A stretch of DNA of 46,669 bases from Nitratidesulfovibrio liaohensis (GCF_011682075.1 NZ_VSMK01000220.1:1-46669), one strand, 5' to 3'; positions 17,028 through 25,268 are shown, counted from the stretch's first letter. Translations and numbers: made by a program. The notes: generated from the sequence alone by a model not told the origin.

Positions 17028-17050
17028 TAAAAAAGCCCTCCTGAGAGGGC
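17028..17050 (-). terminator. Intrinsic terminator after the major capsid gene
   Basis: GCCCTC-CTGA-GAGGGC (17035-17050) with a U-run on the minus strand, directly after the capsid stop. Confidence 0.8.
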
Positions 17051-17056
17051 AATTTA

Positions 17057-18001
17057 TTAAGCGAAGGTGATGCCTTTGATTACTGCCATTGTCAGAGGGC
17101 GGTATACAATCAAGCCAGTTGCCTTGGAAGTTACAGGATATTTAAAATGCAAATCCTTAGGTTGACCAGGTAGCACGTTCGTCGCTTCCGGAATCTCGAT
17201 GCTCATGTTGAGCGGATCCTTTTCAAACGCCAGTGCAGCTTTACCGCCTGCGCCATCGTAGTTGTCCAGGAACTGCATAAAGCGCAGGGTTACACCTGGG
17301 TTGTTACGAGTAAACAACTCACCATAGCTCAGGGTTGTATTAGCAACCAGCGTTTGCATTACACGGCGAGCGGAAGCTGGCAGCAGAATATCAGTTACAT
17401 GGTGGAAGCCCTGGGTGCTGGTTTCTACAGCATCAATCATTGCGGTAACGTCGTTAACTGCGTTCTGTGGGACGCTCCAGTTAGGAGTTGCAACTACGTT
17501 GTTAATATTCGGCTGGTCAAACACGCTTACGATGCCGTGCGGGGCAGAGCCCTGCCATACCAGCTTATCAAGCAGGTTATCGTGAGCTTCGAAAGCCAGA
17601 GCCTGTTTGCGAGTTGACAGTGACTGACCAGTTGCGGCACCGGCTTTGATTTCGTCGGTGGAAATCAGGAACGCGTTACCAAAACGGAAAACTTTACCTT
17701 GCTTCTCGGTCATAAAAGCATCAACAAGCGGCAGGTCATCTGAGTAATCAGCGATAATCTGAGCAATACCAACGCCATCAAACTCAGGGTATTCGAAGTA
17801 TTTCGCGTGACCCGGAATTTCGTTGGTTACAGGAAAGATATTAACAACTGAGTTGTCTGCGTATTCTTGTTCGTAAGCGCGATTCAGTGATGCGGTCAGC
17901 TGTTTAACAGTCCAGATACCAGCAGCATCTGCTTTATCTACGCCCATTTGCTCGAGGTGAGCGGTGATTTTTGCTTGTTCTGCATCAAATTTAATGGCCA
18001 T
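17057..18001 (-). CDS. Major capsid protein (encapsulin/DUF2184-like)
   Basis: 314 aa (MAIKFDAEQAKITAHLEQMG). Features of the DUF2184 capsid group: YEQEYADNSVVNIFPVTNEIPGHAKYFEYPEFDGVG in the E-loop region (residues about 43-78), FGNAFLISTDEIKAG, LAFEAHDNLLDKLVWQG, and a C-terminus RPLTMAVIKGITFA. HK97-fold shell protein. Its codon choice and strong SD fit high expression, and a terminator follows immediately. An SGNH hydrolase gene separates it from the decoration protein gene. Confidence 0.9.
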   Translation of the reverse strand: MAIKFDAEQAKITAHLEQMGVDKADAAGIWTVKQLTASLNRAYEQEYADNSVVNIFPVTNEIPGHAKYFEYPEFDGVGIAQIIADYSDDLPLVDAFMTEKQGKVFRFGNAFLISTDEIKAGAATGQSLSTRKQALAFEAHDNLLDKLVWQGSAPHGIVSVFDQPNINNVVATPNWSVPQNAVNDVTAMIDAVETSTQGFHHVTDILLPASARRVMQTLVANTTLSYGELFTRNNPGVTLRFMQFLDNYDGAGGKAALAFEKDPLNMSIEIPEATNVLPGQPKDLHFKYPVTSKATGLIVYRPLTMAVIKGITFA

Positions 18002-18071
18002 TCTTGTTTATTCCTTTTCAGTTAGGTATGTACAAGTCAATTATACACTAGTTTTCAGGTGTAGCAATAGC

Positions 18072-18090
18072 CTCGTCCATGAGGCGCTTA
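18072..18090 (-). terminator. Weak hairpin between SGNH hydrolase and capsid genes
   Basis: GCCTC-N6-GAGGC stem without a U-run. It may be a weak terminator, a processing site or incidental. Confidence 0.3.
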
Positions 18091-18092
18091 AG

Positions 18093-19367
18093 TTAAACGA
18101 TTTCAATCATTATAGAGCCGTTAGCTTCAGCTCGTGACTTGATGATATTTTGTGCAGCCTCAAGAGATTCAGCTTGAACAGTTTCCGATTTAACTTCAAC
18201 AGAAAATCCGTTTCTCTCGATAAAGTTAACAATATATCCAGAGGTAAATTTCGGAACAAGGCTGCCGCCAGACAAAGCAACCATTTTGACGTACCTTGCA
18301 ATCTCCAAGCCACGATGTTGGTGCCCAAGACCGTTAGGGTGAACGTTATCCGTGCCAGTGTAAACAACAGAATTGGCGTTAGTTACCGCATTACTAACCT
18401 CGAGCAGCTCGATACCATTCTTAGAGCAGAAACCCTTAACCAGGTCATAAACAGTCTGAATGTTTGATGTAATTCCCTTCGGAGTGGCGGGGCTTACTAC
18501 AACGATTGGAACATTTGGGTGAGCGGCCTTGGCTGCCGATACCGCTTCAATCATGCTGGTTACTAGCTTTTCTTTGTTTGTACCAGAGTTAATTGCGGCA
18601 GCGTCATTGTAACCAAGAGCGAAAACAATCGCAGATGGTTTTCTGTTAATATTAGCAAGCCTGGTTGATACCCTTGTTGCTGGATACTGACCGCCAGTAC
18701 TGTTCCACCCACTACCTCCGATCCATTCAGCAATTCCGTCAAATCCTAGGGCGCGACTATATGCATAAAAGTCATTGATTGCTGGGGATGATACATAAGC
18801 CTGAGTTGGGTATGCAGCACCAGTACCATAAGTGTAACTATCACCCATCTGATAAATTAATGGCCGCTCAGAGCTGATATCCGAAGAGAATGTGTCTTCC
18901 GTGTTTGCCTGGATTGCACCAAGCGCTGTGTTTATGCCATAAATCTCAACGTGCCTTACCTTTCGAATTACTCCATCGTTAGCCTTTACCTGAATCCAGC
19001 TAACAGCCTCTCCGTTTGCGGTAGTGATTGCGTCAGCATTGCAGAGCTTTCCATCAACAAAGATTGAGTATGTGGCAATTGAACCAATAGTTTTAATCTC
19101 AAAAAGTTGACTATCTGTCATAAACTCGACTTTCATTTGAATGCCGTTACTTGGCGCAGTTCCTGTGTAGGAGCTGGCAACAGTCGCAAACCCGTAGTTA
19201 GTAAATCTTAGCTTTGTTTCATCCCTTGCAGTGATTGTTTGCGGTGACGCAATTGATGTGGCTGGTCGAATCTCCTTAAAGACAGAGAACTCATTAGATA
19301 GTTCAACACCTTTAATGTTAACTGCGCCATTGCGAATATTTTCCCTTACTAATTCAATGAAGCTAAT
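18093..19367 (-). CDS. SGNH/GDSL-family hydrolase, apparent AUU start
   Basis: Catalytic blocks are clear: YQMGDSYTYG (block I, Ser177 in the 424-aa form), GGSGWN (block II), ALGYNDAA (block III Asn254) and DNVHPNGLGH (block V, Asp340/His343). These are esterases or acetyl-transfer enzymes, often acting on O-acetylated surface sugars. The first ATG (19136) has no SD, and the frame stays open for 77 more coding-like codons up to ATT at 19367, seven bases after AGGAG. I take that as the start (424 aa, or 347 aa from the ATG). The N-terminal 170 residues look like a beta-rich binding domain. Odd place: between decoration and capsid genes, fenced by a terminator on one side. Probably an inserted moron; virion association is possible but unproven. 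Confidence 0.85.
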   Translation of the reverse strand: MSFIELVRENIRNGAVNIKGVELSNEFSVFKEIRPATSIASPQTITARDETKLRFTNYGFATVASSYTGTAPSNGIQMKVEFMTDSQLFEIKTIGSIATYSIFVDGKLCNADAITTANGEAVSWIQVKANDGVIRKVRHVEIYGINTALGAIQANTEDTFSSDISSERPLIYQMGDSYTYGTGAAYPTQAYVSSPAINDFYAYSRALGFDGIAEWIGGSGWNSTGGQYPATRVSTRLANINRKPSAIVFALGYNDAAAINSGTNKEKLVTSMIEAVSAAKAAHPNVPIVVVSPATPKGITSNIQTVYDLVKGFCSKNGIELLEVSNAVTNANSVVYTGTDNVHPNGLGHQHRGLEIARYVKMVALSGGSLVPKFTSGYIVNFIERNGFSVEVKSETVQAESLEAAQNIIKSRAEANGSIMIEIV

Positions 19368-19420
19368 TTTGTTACTCCTGAAATTGTTTAAGAGAGTTGA
19401 TGTTAACAGATTTTAAGCAT

Positions 19421-19442
19421 AAAAAAACCTCCCGAAGGAGGC
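19421..19442 (-). terminator. Intrinsic terminator after the decoration gene
   Basis: CCTCC-TTCG-GGAGG (19441-19428) then seven U on the minus strand. Hairpin and following bases closely match the terminator before the tailspike gene (42735-42757). Confidence 0.85.
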
Positions 19443-19462
19443 TTATTTAATTAAGGATAATC

Positions 19463-19933
19463 TTACTTCTGTTTAACCTGAACCTCAACCAAAGCGCCAT
19501 CTACGCTAAGGTCTTGCGGCTTAGTGCCAGTGTTAGGAATGAAGCCGCCAGCGAAGGTCCAGCCAGTTGCTACACCAGCATCGCCTACAACGCCAGTAGC
19601 GCTTACCAGTACAGGAGCACCAAATGTTGGCGCTTTTGTAAGGGTGGTGCGCATCCAAATTCGACCATCAGTCATTACGTTAACGGCTTCCTTCGCTTTA
19701 GCGGTGCCGTCTGGAGTCTCGTAATGAGAGTTAACAACTACGCCGACAGCCTGGTTAGCTGCGATGCCAGTAGCGACCACAACTTTGTGACCATCGATTA
19801 GTGGTGCTGGGTCAACTTTAACAGCCACACCGACATTGATTGGAGCAGTGCCACCAACTACACAAGCGCCATCGATATTATACAGGGAAGTATCAGCTAC
19901 CATACCTGCCAGAGCTACAGAACGAATTGCCAT
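19463..19933 (-). CDS. Head decoration / capsid cement protein (DUF2190-like)
   Basis: 156 aa (MAIRSVALAGMVADTSLYNIDGACV). All-beta, small-residue-rich, with VATGIAANQAVGVVVNS and a TDGRIWMRTTLTKAPTFGAPVLVSATG segment, like DUF2190/P22-gp8-type cement proteins that trimerise on the capsid surface. It lies between scaffold/protease and capsid genes, the normal slot. Confidence 0.78.
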   Translation of the reverse strand: MAIRSVALAGMVADTSLYNIDGACVVGGTAPINVGVAVKVDPAPLIDGHKVVVATGIAANQAVGVVVNSHYETPDGTAKAKEAVNVMTDGRIWMRTTLTKAPTFGAPVLVSATGVVGDAGVATGWTFAGGFIPNTGTKPQDLSVDGALVEVQVKQK

Positions 19934-19943
19934 TTAGGACTCC

Positions 19944-20426
19944 TTATTTTTTAATTTTAGCCAGACGAGCGCGAGGGTTAAGAACCTTCACATCATCTTT
20001 GCCGTCAGATTTATCGGAAGCTGTGGTAGCCTTGCGAACTTCAGCCATTTTATCAGATTCCTTGGCAATGTCGAACGCCGCGTCGATATACGCGTCAGAC
20101 TTCTCAGAAACATCCAGACCTGAGACTTCTTTAACGTAAGCTACTTTGATGCCTTTAGCATCCAGACCATCAGCTTTAACACCAGCTTCAGCAGCAACAG
20201 CAACCAGAGTTGCGAGCGCGTCTGCGTCTGATTTCGCTTTAGCAACTGCTTTCTCGATTTCTGCTGGCATTGCATCAACTTTAGCCTTAAGTGCATCACG
20301 CTCAGCTTCCAGCGCGTCAGCTTTTGCTTTCTCTTTTGCGGAGTCAGCTTTAACTGCTTCAATGTGAGCGGCGACTTCGGGAGCAATTTCAAACTCCTGA
20401 GCGCCGTCTAGTTTAATCTTAACCAT
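19944..20426 (-). CDS. Possible internally started scaffold protein
   Basis: In-frame ATG at 20426 (MVKIKLDGAQEFEIAPEV), preceded by GAGG eleven bases upstream, would make a 160-aa free scaffold just at the domain border. Lambda uses the same design (Nu3 inside C). Spacing is long, so this is an inference. Confidence 0.35.
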   Translation of the reverse strand: MVKIKLDGAQEFEIAPEVAAHIEAVKADSAKEKAKADALEAERDALKAKVDAMPAEIEKAVAKAKSDADALATLVAVAAEAGVKADGLDAKGIKVAYVKEVSGLDVSEKSDAYIDAAFDIAKESDKMAEVRKATTASDKSDGKDDVKVLNPRARLAKIKK

Positions 20427-21053
20427 TTCTTTTACGTCCTCTTTAATAGAATCAACGCTGTCAGTATACGGGTTTTCCTGTTGAGCGTCAAAATTAAGTT
20501 TGGCTACTCCCGCGCGACCATGATAGACAAGTGCGACGTGGTTTACTTTGATTTCAGTTTGCAGAGCATCGAATCTAACCCAGTCAGAAGGGATTTCACC
20601 TTGTGATTGGTACTCCCCATCTAGCTTATACTCACCAGTTTCATTGCTACCCCAACCTTTCGAATCAATATCAACAGTGGAGTATCCTACTGATAACTCA
20701 CCAGCCTCGCCAGATTTAGCCTTCTCAATTGATTCCTTGTCGTAAACAGTTAAAGGAACAATAACATTCGAGTCTTCACGCATAGCTGCGCCAGATACAG
20801 CACCTACAACAACCTCTTTAGCATTCTCTGAGTTAACAAACACATGACCCAATGTAATTGGCTTACCTTGATAACTAGCCAGAGAATCAGGTTTAAATAC
20901 CTCTGAGGCTGGCCTAAATTCTCTGCGTTCCGTACCGTCTGGAAGGTAGTAAGTTTGCACCCCGACGCGCGCAACAATCGGGGTATCAACAAGAAAGCCG
21001 TTTTCATCAAATCGAGCCTTCACCTTTGCACTGTCATAGCGTATTTTACACAT
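19944..21053 (-). CDS. Prohead protease-scaffold fusion (DUF2213-like)
   Basis: 369 aa from the ATG at 21053 (MCKIRYDSAKVKARFDENG); a GTG five codons upstream overlaps the SD GGAGA and is less likely. Residues 1-200 form the DUF2213 protease domain (TPIVARVGVQTY, FRPASEVF, GKPITLGH, GEAGELSVGYS). Residues about 210-369 are a helical, Ala/Lys/Glu-rich scaffold with coiled coils (AKEKAKADALEAERDALKAKVDAM). It shapes the prohead and then cleaves itself out. An internal ATG at 20426 could give free scaffold. Confidence 0.85.
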   Translation of the reverse strand: MCKIRYDSAKVKARFDENGFLVDTPIVARVGVQTYYLPDGTERREFRPASEVFKPDSLASYQGKPITLGHVFVNSENAKEVVVGAVSGAAMREDSNVIVPLTVYDKESIEKAKSGEAGELSVGYSTVDIDSKGWGSNETGEYKLDGEYQSQGEIPSDWVRFDALQTEIKVNHVALVYHGRAGVAKLNFDAQQENPYTDSVDSIKEDVKEMVKIKLDGAQEFEIAPEVAAHIEAVKADSAKEKAKADALEAERDALKAKVDAMPAEIEKAVAKAKSDADALATLVAVAAEAGVKADGLDAKGIKVAYVKEVSGLDVSEKSDAYIDAAFDIAKESDKMAEVRKATTASDKSDGKDDVKVLNPRARLAKIKK

Positions 21054-21118
21054 CCCAATTCTCCTCACTAAAATCCATCAAACTCATCATTCATTACCCC
21101 TCTCCGAAACCAGTTAAT

Positions 21119-22375
21119 TTACGCAATTACAACCTCCGTCTCTGTAATTAAATCCGATTGCTCGAACTGAATATCATTATCACCAATCTTAATCTCTGGT
21201 GCGATAGATCGTAGTGTATCACGTGCCTCATTGGTATCCATAGCGCCAGATGCAATTAGTGCTGCGATGCTGTTTACGTTCTTCTCCAAAACTTCTGCCT
21301 TGTCCTTGCTTGATTCCTGGGCTAGAGGGTTAAACTCAACTGACCATTCTTCTGCGTTTACGATGAACGGGATTAAGAACTCAAGAATTGGCAGTAGTTC
21401 AGCGTTGCGCTTACGGTCAATCAACTTGTGGAATGTCTCAAGCGCCGTATTCTGGCTGGATGATAAGCCACCAACGTTCTTGTTCTTCAGGATGATTTCA
21501 TGAATGCCGCTCAGAGCAACGATTCTGTCAAACTTCTTATCCAGGAACGCATCAATACCGCCAATATCAGAGTTGAGAACGCTATACTCTTCAGATTCGG
21601 CATCAATACCAATTGCCTGACCAACGCCGCTATTATTGTCAACCTGCGCTAGTCGTAATCTTGCAGCGCCAAACCCCTCGCTATCATCACATAACTCAGC
21701 CAGCCCTTTCGCTTTCCACACTGCCTGCTGTTTACGTCTAAGTAATTGCGTGGCGAGTCGCTCGCAGTTAGTGTAATCCTTGATTGAGTCAAGAATGTCA
21801 CTGGATAGAACGCTACGACCCCAGCCATCATTCTGCCTACGCATTACGTTAGGGATTCGCTCACCATCGATGATATGAATGCGGCTGTAGTGTACGTCGT
21901 AGAACATTTCACTCTCGTTAGTAGTGATGCGATAGGTTAGCGGCTTACCGAAACGTGCGTTGCGCGGATTCTCTTCGCGAGTCTGTACTTTTACCTGCGT
22001 ACGGTCGTAAACGCGAACAGTTTCAAGCTCAGAACCTTCTCTGACCGGACTTGTTAGCGCTCTATTGTCCTTAACGATAGCTACAATGGCAGAACCGCCG
22101 AATAATCTGGCCCACGACCAAGCGTCGTTAATATTCTGCGTCATCTCCAAATCGTCCCAGCGAGACCAGAATGCGGGTTCGTCATCAATACCGTCAATGC
22201 GGAATCCTGCTGCTAGTGCCGTCTCTGGGATTGTGTCAATAATTCGACGCACAATTGCATTATCCGCATAAAGCGAAGCCAGAATTGTAGGCGCTTGATT
22301 CTGTAAACTTCCGTAAATCTCACTACCATCACTGCCGCCAAGAAAGATATTGGCGTAGCTGTCTGTTTTTACCAT
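21119..22375 (-). CDS. Portal protein (DUF1073-like)
   Basis: 418 aa (MVKTDSYANIFLGGSDGSEIYG). Matches the DUF1073 portal pattern: IVRRIIDTIPETALAAGFRIDG, WARLFGGSAIVAIVKD, YSRIHIIDGERIPNVMRR, and a long helical stem near IDAFLDKKFDRIVALSGIHEIILKNKNVGGLSSS. Shorter than many portals (about 480-520 aa) but it has the complete core. Forms the dodecamer through which TerL packages DNA. An HNH gene separates it from terL. Confidence 0.85.
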   Translation of the reverse strand: MVKTDSYANIFLGGSDGSEIYGSLQNQAPTILASLYADNAIVRRIIDTIPETALAAGFRIDGIDDEPAFWSRWDDLEMTQNINDAWSWARLFGGSAIVAIVKDNRALTSPVREGSELETVRVYDRTQVKVQTREENPRNARFGKPLTYRITTNESEMFYDVHYSRIHIIDGERIPNVMRRQNDGWGRSVLSSDILDSIKDYTNCERLATQLLRRKQQAVWKAKGLAELCDDSEGFGAARLRLAQVDNNSGVGQAIGIDAESEEYSVLNSDIGGIDAFLDKKFDRIVALSGIHEIILKNKNVGGLSSSQNTALETFHKLIDRKRNAELLPILEFLIPFIVNAEEWSVEFNPLAQESSKDKAEVLEKNVNSIAALIASGAMDTNEARDTLRSIAPEIKIGDNDIQFEQSDLITETEVVIA

Positions 22376-22387
22376 TGCATTTCTCCA

Positions 22388-22408
22388 ATAAAAAAAGCCC
22401 CATGTGGG
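22388..22408 (-). terminator. Intrinsic terminator between the HNH gene and portal
   Basis: AGCCCC-ATGT-GGGGCT with a U-run on the minus strand; it isolates the inserted HNH gene from the portal gene. Confidence 0.78.
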
Positions 22409-22419
22409 GCTATTGTAAC

Positions 22420-22944
22420 TCAGATTTCATCAGCTGTCTTGCCATGGTTTTTGTGATAACCAAGCCTAATCTCAGCTAGCTTTCTTGCCTTTATTGCGTC
22501 CTCCCTGTTGTGAAAACACCCAAGATGCTCATGAGTTTCTTTGTTGCGCCCACCTATCGAAGCTTGCCAGGTCCCCCTGTTTTTATTGTAGTGAACGCCA
22601 ATGTGACCAGATGTGTTGTTCTTCGGCATCTTTATGTTTACTGAGTTCTCATGATGGGTGACTAACCTTAAGTTCTCAATTCTATTATCGGACCTGTTGT
22701 GGTTTATATGGTCAACTTGCATACCGTCAGGTATTGGTCCATTAATAAACTCCCAAGCGAACCTGTGCGCCATTACTGGTTTTCTGAATAGAGCAACCCT
22801 AATATACCCCTGAAAGTCAATTGTTCCAGCAACATCTCCAGGGTAGTACTTACTCTTTTTTATCTTCTTCTTCCATAAAACATTAACACCGTCGTATGTA
22901 AGATAATCTATTGCTATATCGTAAATTTCAGTTCGCTTAATCAT
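22420..22944 (-). CDS. HNH homing endonuclease with AP2-like C-terminal domain
   Basis: 174 aa. HNH core VMAHRFAWEFINGPIPDG and VDHINHNRSDNRIENLRLV, then NTSGHIGVHYNKNRGTW and LGCFHNREDAIKARKLAE. Inserted between terL and portal, a common spot for HNH genes, some of which assist terminase; here it belongs to the same family as the other four copies, so homing is the simpler view. It has its own promoter box upstream (22965-23009) and terminator downstream, making a closed cassette. Confidence 0.88.
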   Translation of the reverse strand: MIKRTEIYDIAIDYLTYDGVNVLWKKKIKKSKYYPGDVAGTIDFQGYIRVALFRKPVMAHRFAWEFINGPIPDGMQVDHINHNRSDNRIENLRLVTHHENSVNIKMPKNNTSGHIGVHYNKNRGTWQASIGGRNKETHEHLGCFHNREDAIKARKLAEIRLGYHKNHGKTADEI

Positions 22945-22964
22945 TTTCCCTCCTTATTTTTATT

Positions 22965-23009
22965 ATGATAACTCATCCTTGAGTTATTCTTTTAACAAAA
23001 AGTGCTACT
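22965..23009 (-). promoter_or_regulatory. Cassette promoter for the terL-portal HNH gene
   Basis: Minus strand AGTAGCACTTTTTGTTAA (23009-22992), 31 bp, TATCAT (22970-22965). The terL stop codon TAG is the TAG of the box. The downstream leader is not conserved. Confidence 0.6.
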
Positions 23010-24579
23010 TAATCCCAGCAAGGCGCAGCATTCTTAGTTTTGCATCGTCGGCTAAATTTAGCTCACAGTTTATTGCCATGGTTGTTGTGTCTACAATGTC
23101 ATCATGGCGGTGAGATAGGTCTGCTGTAAATGCTGAAAACTCAGAGATGAGTGCACTCATCCACGGCGCTGACTCTGGTATCATGACATTGCCAGCCTTA
23201 ATCTGAGGCATGGCAGAAAGTACGCGAGTTACCTTGTCTGTATCTGGTATAAATGGCTCAATCGGTGTGCGCATAACCCTACTTGCAGATTGAATTAAGC
23301 CGATACCTGACGCTTTCTTCTCGATTATTACCTTGCGAAGTATCCCCTCCTCTCGACTAGTGGCTCTTGCTTTGGCCTCAAAGTCCAATAGTGTTGCCTC
23401 GAGTTCCGGTGCCTCATACTTACCCCTAACCATATCAAGAAGGTATAGCTTTCTATCCTTAACGCCCCACAACTGGAACACGCTAAAGTCACTGTACGAC
23501 TTAGTCGTGAGCGCGGTATCCGCAGTGATGAATCGGTAGTCATACTTTAATGGCGCTCGCAAATCCCCACCGTAACGAATAAACCAATCCGTATCAATCA
23601 TGTTGCCACCGAGAGCTATTGGGCTTTGCATATATTGGCTTGCGAACGTATATGGGTCCGCGTCCTGCATTGCCATTAAATCATGAATGGATTCCTTCTG
23701 TGGGTAGTAGCTGTAGTATTTAACCCCATCTCGCTCGATGTACTCGCTAGATAGAACATCAGCCTCGAAGTGTGGCTTTAGCCAGTCAGGGAGCGTGTCG
23801 ATGTAATCCTCAGTAACTATCGCTGGAATCTTCACAACATCGAAATCTATACCCATACCCCCAGATTCAGCCATGAACCACGAGCTATCGTTCACATGCA
23901 ATCGCTGCTGTATTGATATAATTGGTGTTGCTTTTCCTTTTACCGAACTTGCCCGACGAGAGCGAATTGTGTTCTTTAGAAGCATATGTACTGCTTCACG
24001 CCTCACCTTGCTAAGCATGTCATCAACTTTATCAACGTCATCCAGCATCAGGCAGCCGCTATAAGTATCAGTAATGTAACCACCTCTCGATCCGGTTATT
24101 TGCCCTCCAATAGCCTTTGATATTGACTCAAATCTAACCTTTCCTGATTCATCAAGCACCTGAATCTCGTCATCCTTACACGTACCGAACCTGCTTGGGA
24201 ATAACTCCTGGAACTCCATTGATTTAATAAGGTCCCTAACTCGCTTAGAGTTTCGCTTGACCAGGCTATCAGAGAATGACAGGCTAAGGTTACGAACTTT
24301 TGGTAGCTTGAGGTAACTATAAACAGGAAAGTGAATGGACGTGATTTCGGTTTTTCCGGCGCCAGGTGATACATTTATGATTGTATCCTTTCGCTCTCCG
24401 CTAATAATCTCATCAACAATCCTGCATAGGTATCTATGATGCCAGTTCATTATATACTTCTGCCCTTGCGTGATGCTGAACCACACACGAAGGAATGTTT
24501 CGAAGTTGTGGGTGGATAGTAGCTTAATCGCCTGTTTCTCTGATTGGGATAGTTCCTCCCAAACTAAAACATCAGTCAT
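23005..24579 (-). CDS. terL: Terminase large subunit
   Basis: 524 aa. ATPase: Walker A NVSPGAGKTE (Lys76), Walker B region YSGCLMLDDVDKVDD, coupling motif SIQQRLH. RNase H-like nuclease: FITADTALTTKSYSDF (first Asp), IIEKKASG, and HRHDDIVDTTTMAI (last Asp). It packages DNA into the prohead; the circularly permuted assembly suggests headful packaging, as in T1. Follows terS by 18 bases. Confidence 0.93.
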   Translation of the reverse strand: MTDVLVWEELSQSEKQAIKLLSTHNFETFLRVWFSITQGQKYIMNWHHRYLCRIVDEIISGERKDTIINVSPGAGKTEITSIHFPVYSYLKLPKVRNLSLSFSDSLVKRNSKRVRDLIKSMEFQELFPSRFGTCKDDEIQVLDESGKVRFESISKAIGGQITGSRGGYITDTYSGCLMLDDVDKVDDMLSKVRREAVHMLLKNTIRSRRASSVKGKATPIISIQQRLHVNDSSWFMAESGGMGIDFDVVKIPAIVTEDYIDTLPDWLKPHFEADVLSSEYIERDGVKYYSYYPQKESIHDLMAMQDADPYTFASQYMQSPIALGGNMIDTDWFIRYGGDLRAPLKYDYRFITADTALTTKSYSDFSVFQLWGVKDRKLYLLDMVRGKYEAPELEATLLDFEAKARATSREEGILRKVIIEKKASGIGLIQSASRVMRTPIEPFIPDTDKVTRVLSAMPQIKAGNVMIPESAPWMSALISEFSAFTADLSHRHDDIVDTTTMAINCELNLADDAKLRMLRLAGIK

Positions 24580-24597
24580 TGTTATACCCTCGTATTG

Positions 24598-25104
24598 TTA
24601 CAGCTTGCTAATCACAGACTCCAGCGCTTCCTTCATGCTATCAACGTCGTTAGCTGTGGAGTTGTTGCTAATGGTAATCTCCTGCGGCTTATCAATCCCT
24701 AGCTCTTTACCAACGATTGTGGGGTTGATGATACCCGCAACGCCAAGCTGATATTTTTGCTCGTAGATTACGTTATCAATAAATTCCATCACGTCAGAGT
24801 AACCAGCCTCAGTACGCCAGCTGGCGAATCTATTGATATTGACACCCATGAATAGCGCCAGGCCGGTTAATGTGAATACTCTCGGCTTATGTACAAGGTT
24901 TTCACTAACAACTCCCCGGAAAGCCGCCGTCTCAATAGCTTTGATTGCCTCACTCTCAGCCCATGAGAAGTATCTCACCGCGAAATCAAACACCTCTTCT
25001 GGCGTGTACTTGCGATTGATTGCCACCATAGCAATATCGCCATACTTCTTGTTGTAGAGCGCCTTGAAATTCCCCTCGCCCATCTTTAACGCTACTTTGC
25101 TCAT
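24598..25104 (-). CDS. terS: Terminase small subunit
   Basis: 168 aa (MSKVALKMGEGNFKALYNKKYG). N-terminal helices with a HTH-like segment (FTLTGLALFMGVNINRFASWRTE, about 67-90) and a C-terminal helical oligomerisation region (NDVDSMKEALESVISKL). It recognises the packaging start and activates TerL. Its start codon overlaps the stop of a short upstream ORF (ATGA). Confidence 0.8.
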   Translation of the reverse strand: MSKVALKMGEGNFKALYNKKYGDIAMVAINRKYTPEEVFDFAVRYFSWAESEAIKAIETAAFRGVVSENLVHKPRVFTLTGLALFMGVNINRFASWRTEAGYSDVMEFIDNVIYEQKYQLGVAGIINPTIVGKELGIDKPQEITISNNSTANDVDSMKEALESVISKL

Positions 25105-25202
25105 GTTATTAGAATCCTAGTAAAGTTAGTAACCATACCACACCTAGAACAAATGAAAGGCAAAGTGGCACCAAAGATAATTGTAGCAATAATATTACTC
25201 AT
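25101..25202 (-). CDS. 33-aa ORF at the head of the late operon, possibly a frameshifted membrane peptide
   Basis: ATG at 25202 has an excellent SD (GAGGAGG) and the ORF (MSNIIATIIFGATLPFICSR...) ends in an ATGA overlap with terS, so translation is likely. The +1 frame of the same stretch continues as a very hydrophobic helix (LCLSFVLGVVWLLTLLGF) ending in TAA. Reading the first 12 codons and then that frame gives a convincing single-pass membrane peptide, so one base may have been gained or lost. Confidence 0.5.
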   Translation of the reverse strand: MSNIIATIIFGATLPFICSRCGMVTNFTRILIT

Positions 25203-25225
25203 AAATCCTCCTCTGTTCAGGATAG

Positions 25226-25250
25226 ATTATAGCATATTGCAGACGAAAAA
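25226..25250 (-). promoter_or_regulatory. Extended -10 promoter for the late structural operon
   Basis: Minus strand TGCTATAAT (25234-25226) is a perfect extended -10; no good -35 is visible, as the upstream bases are the U-run of a terminator. It sits directly after that terminator and ahead of the 33-aa ORF and terS. Confidence 0.6.
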
Positions 25251-25268
25251 AAGCCCTCAAGCGAGGGC
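25243..25268 (-). terminator. Terminator of the leftward early operon
   Basis: AGCCCTC-GCTT-GAGGGCT then seven U on the minus strand; it ends the early small-gene unit before the late promoter. Confidence 0.82.

Noticed and set aside
20146-20367. Plus-strand ORF rich in Ala/Ser within the scaffold gene
   Set aside because: Mirror image of the Ala/Lys-rich coiled coil; no SD.
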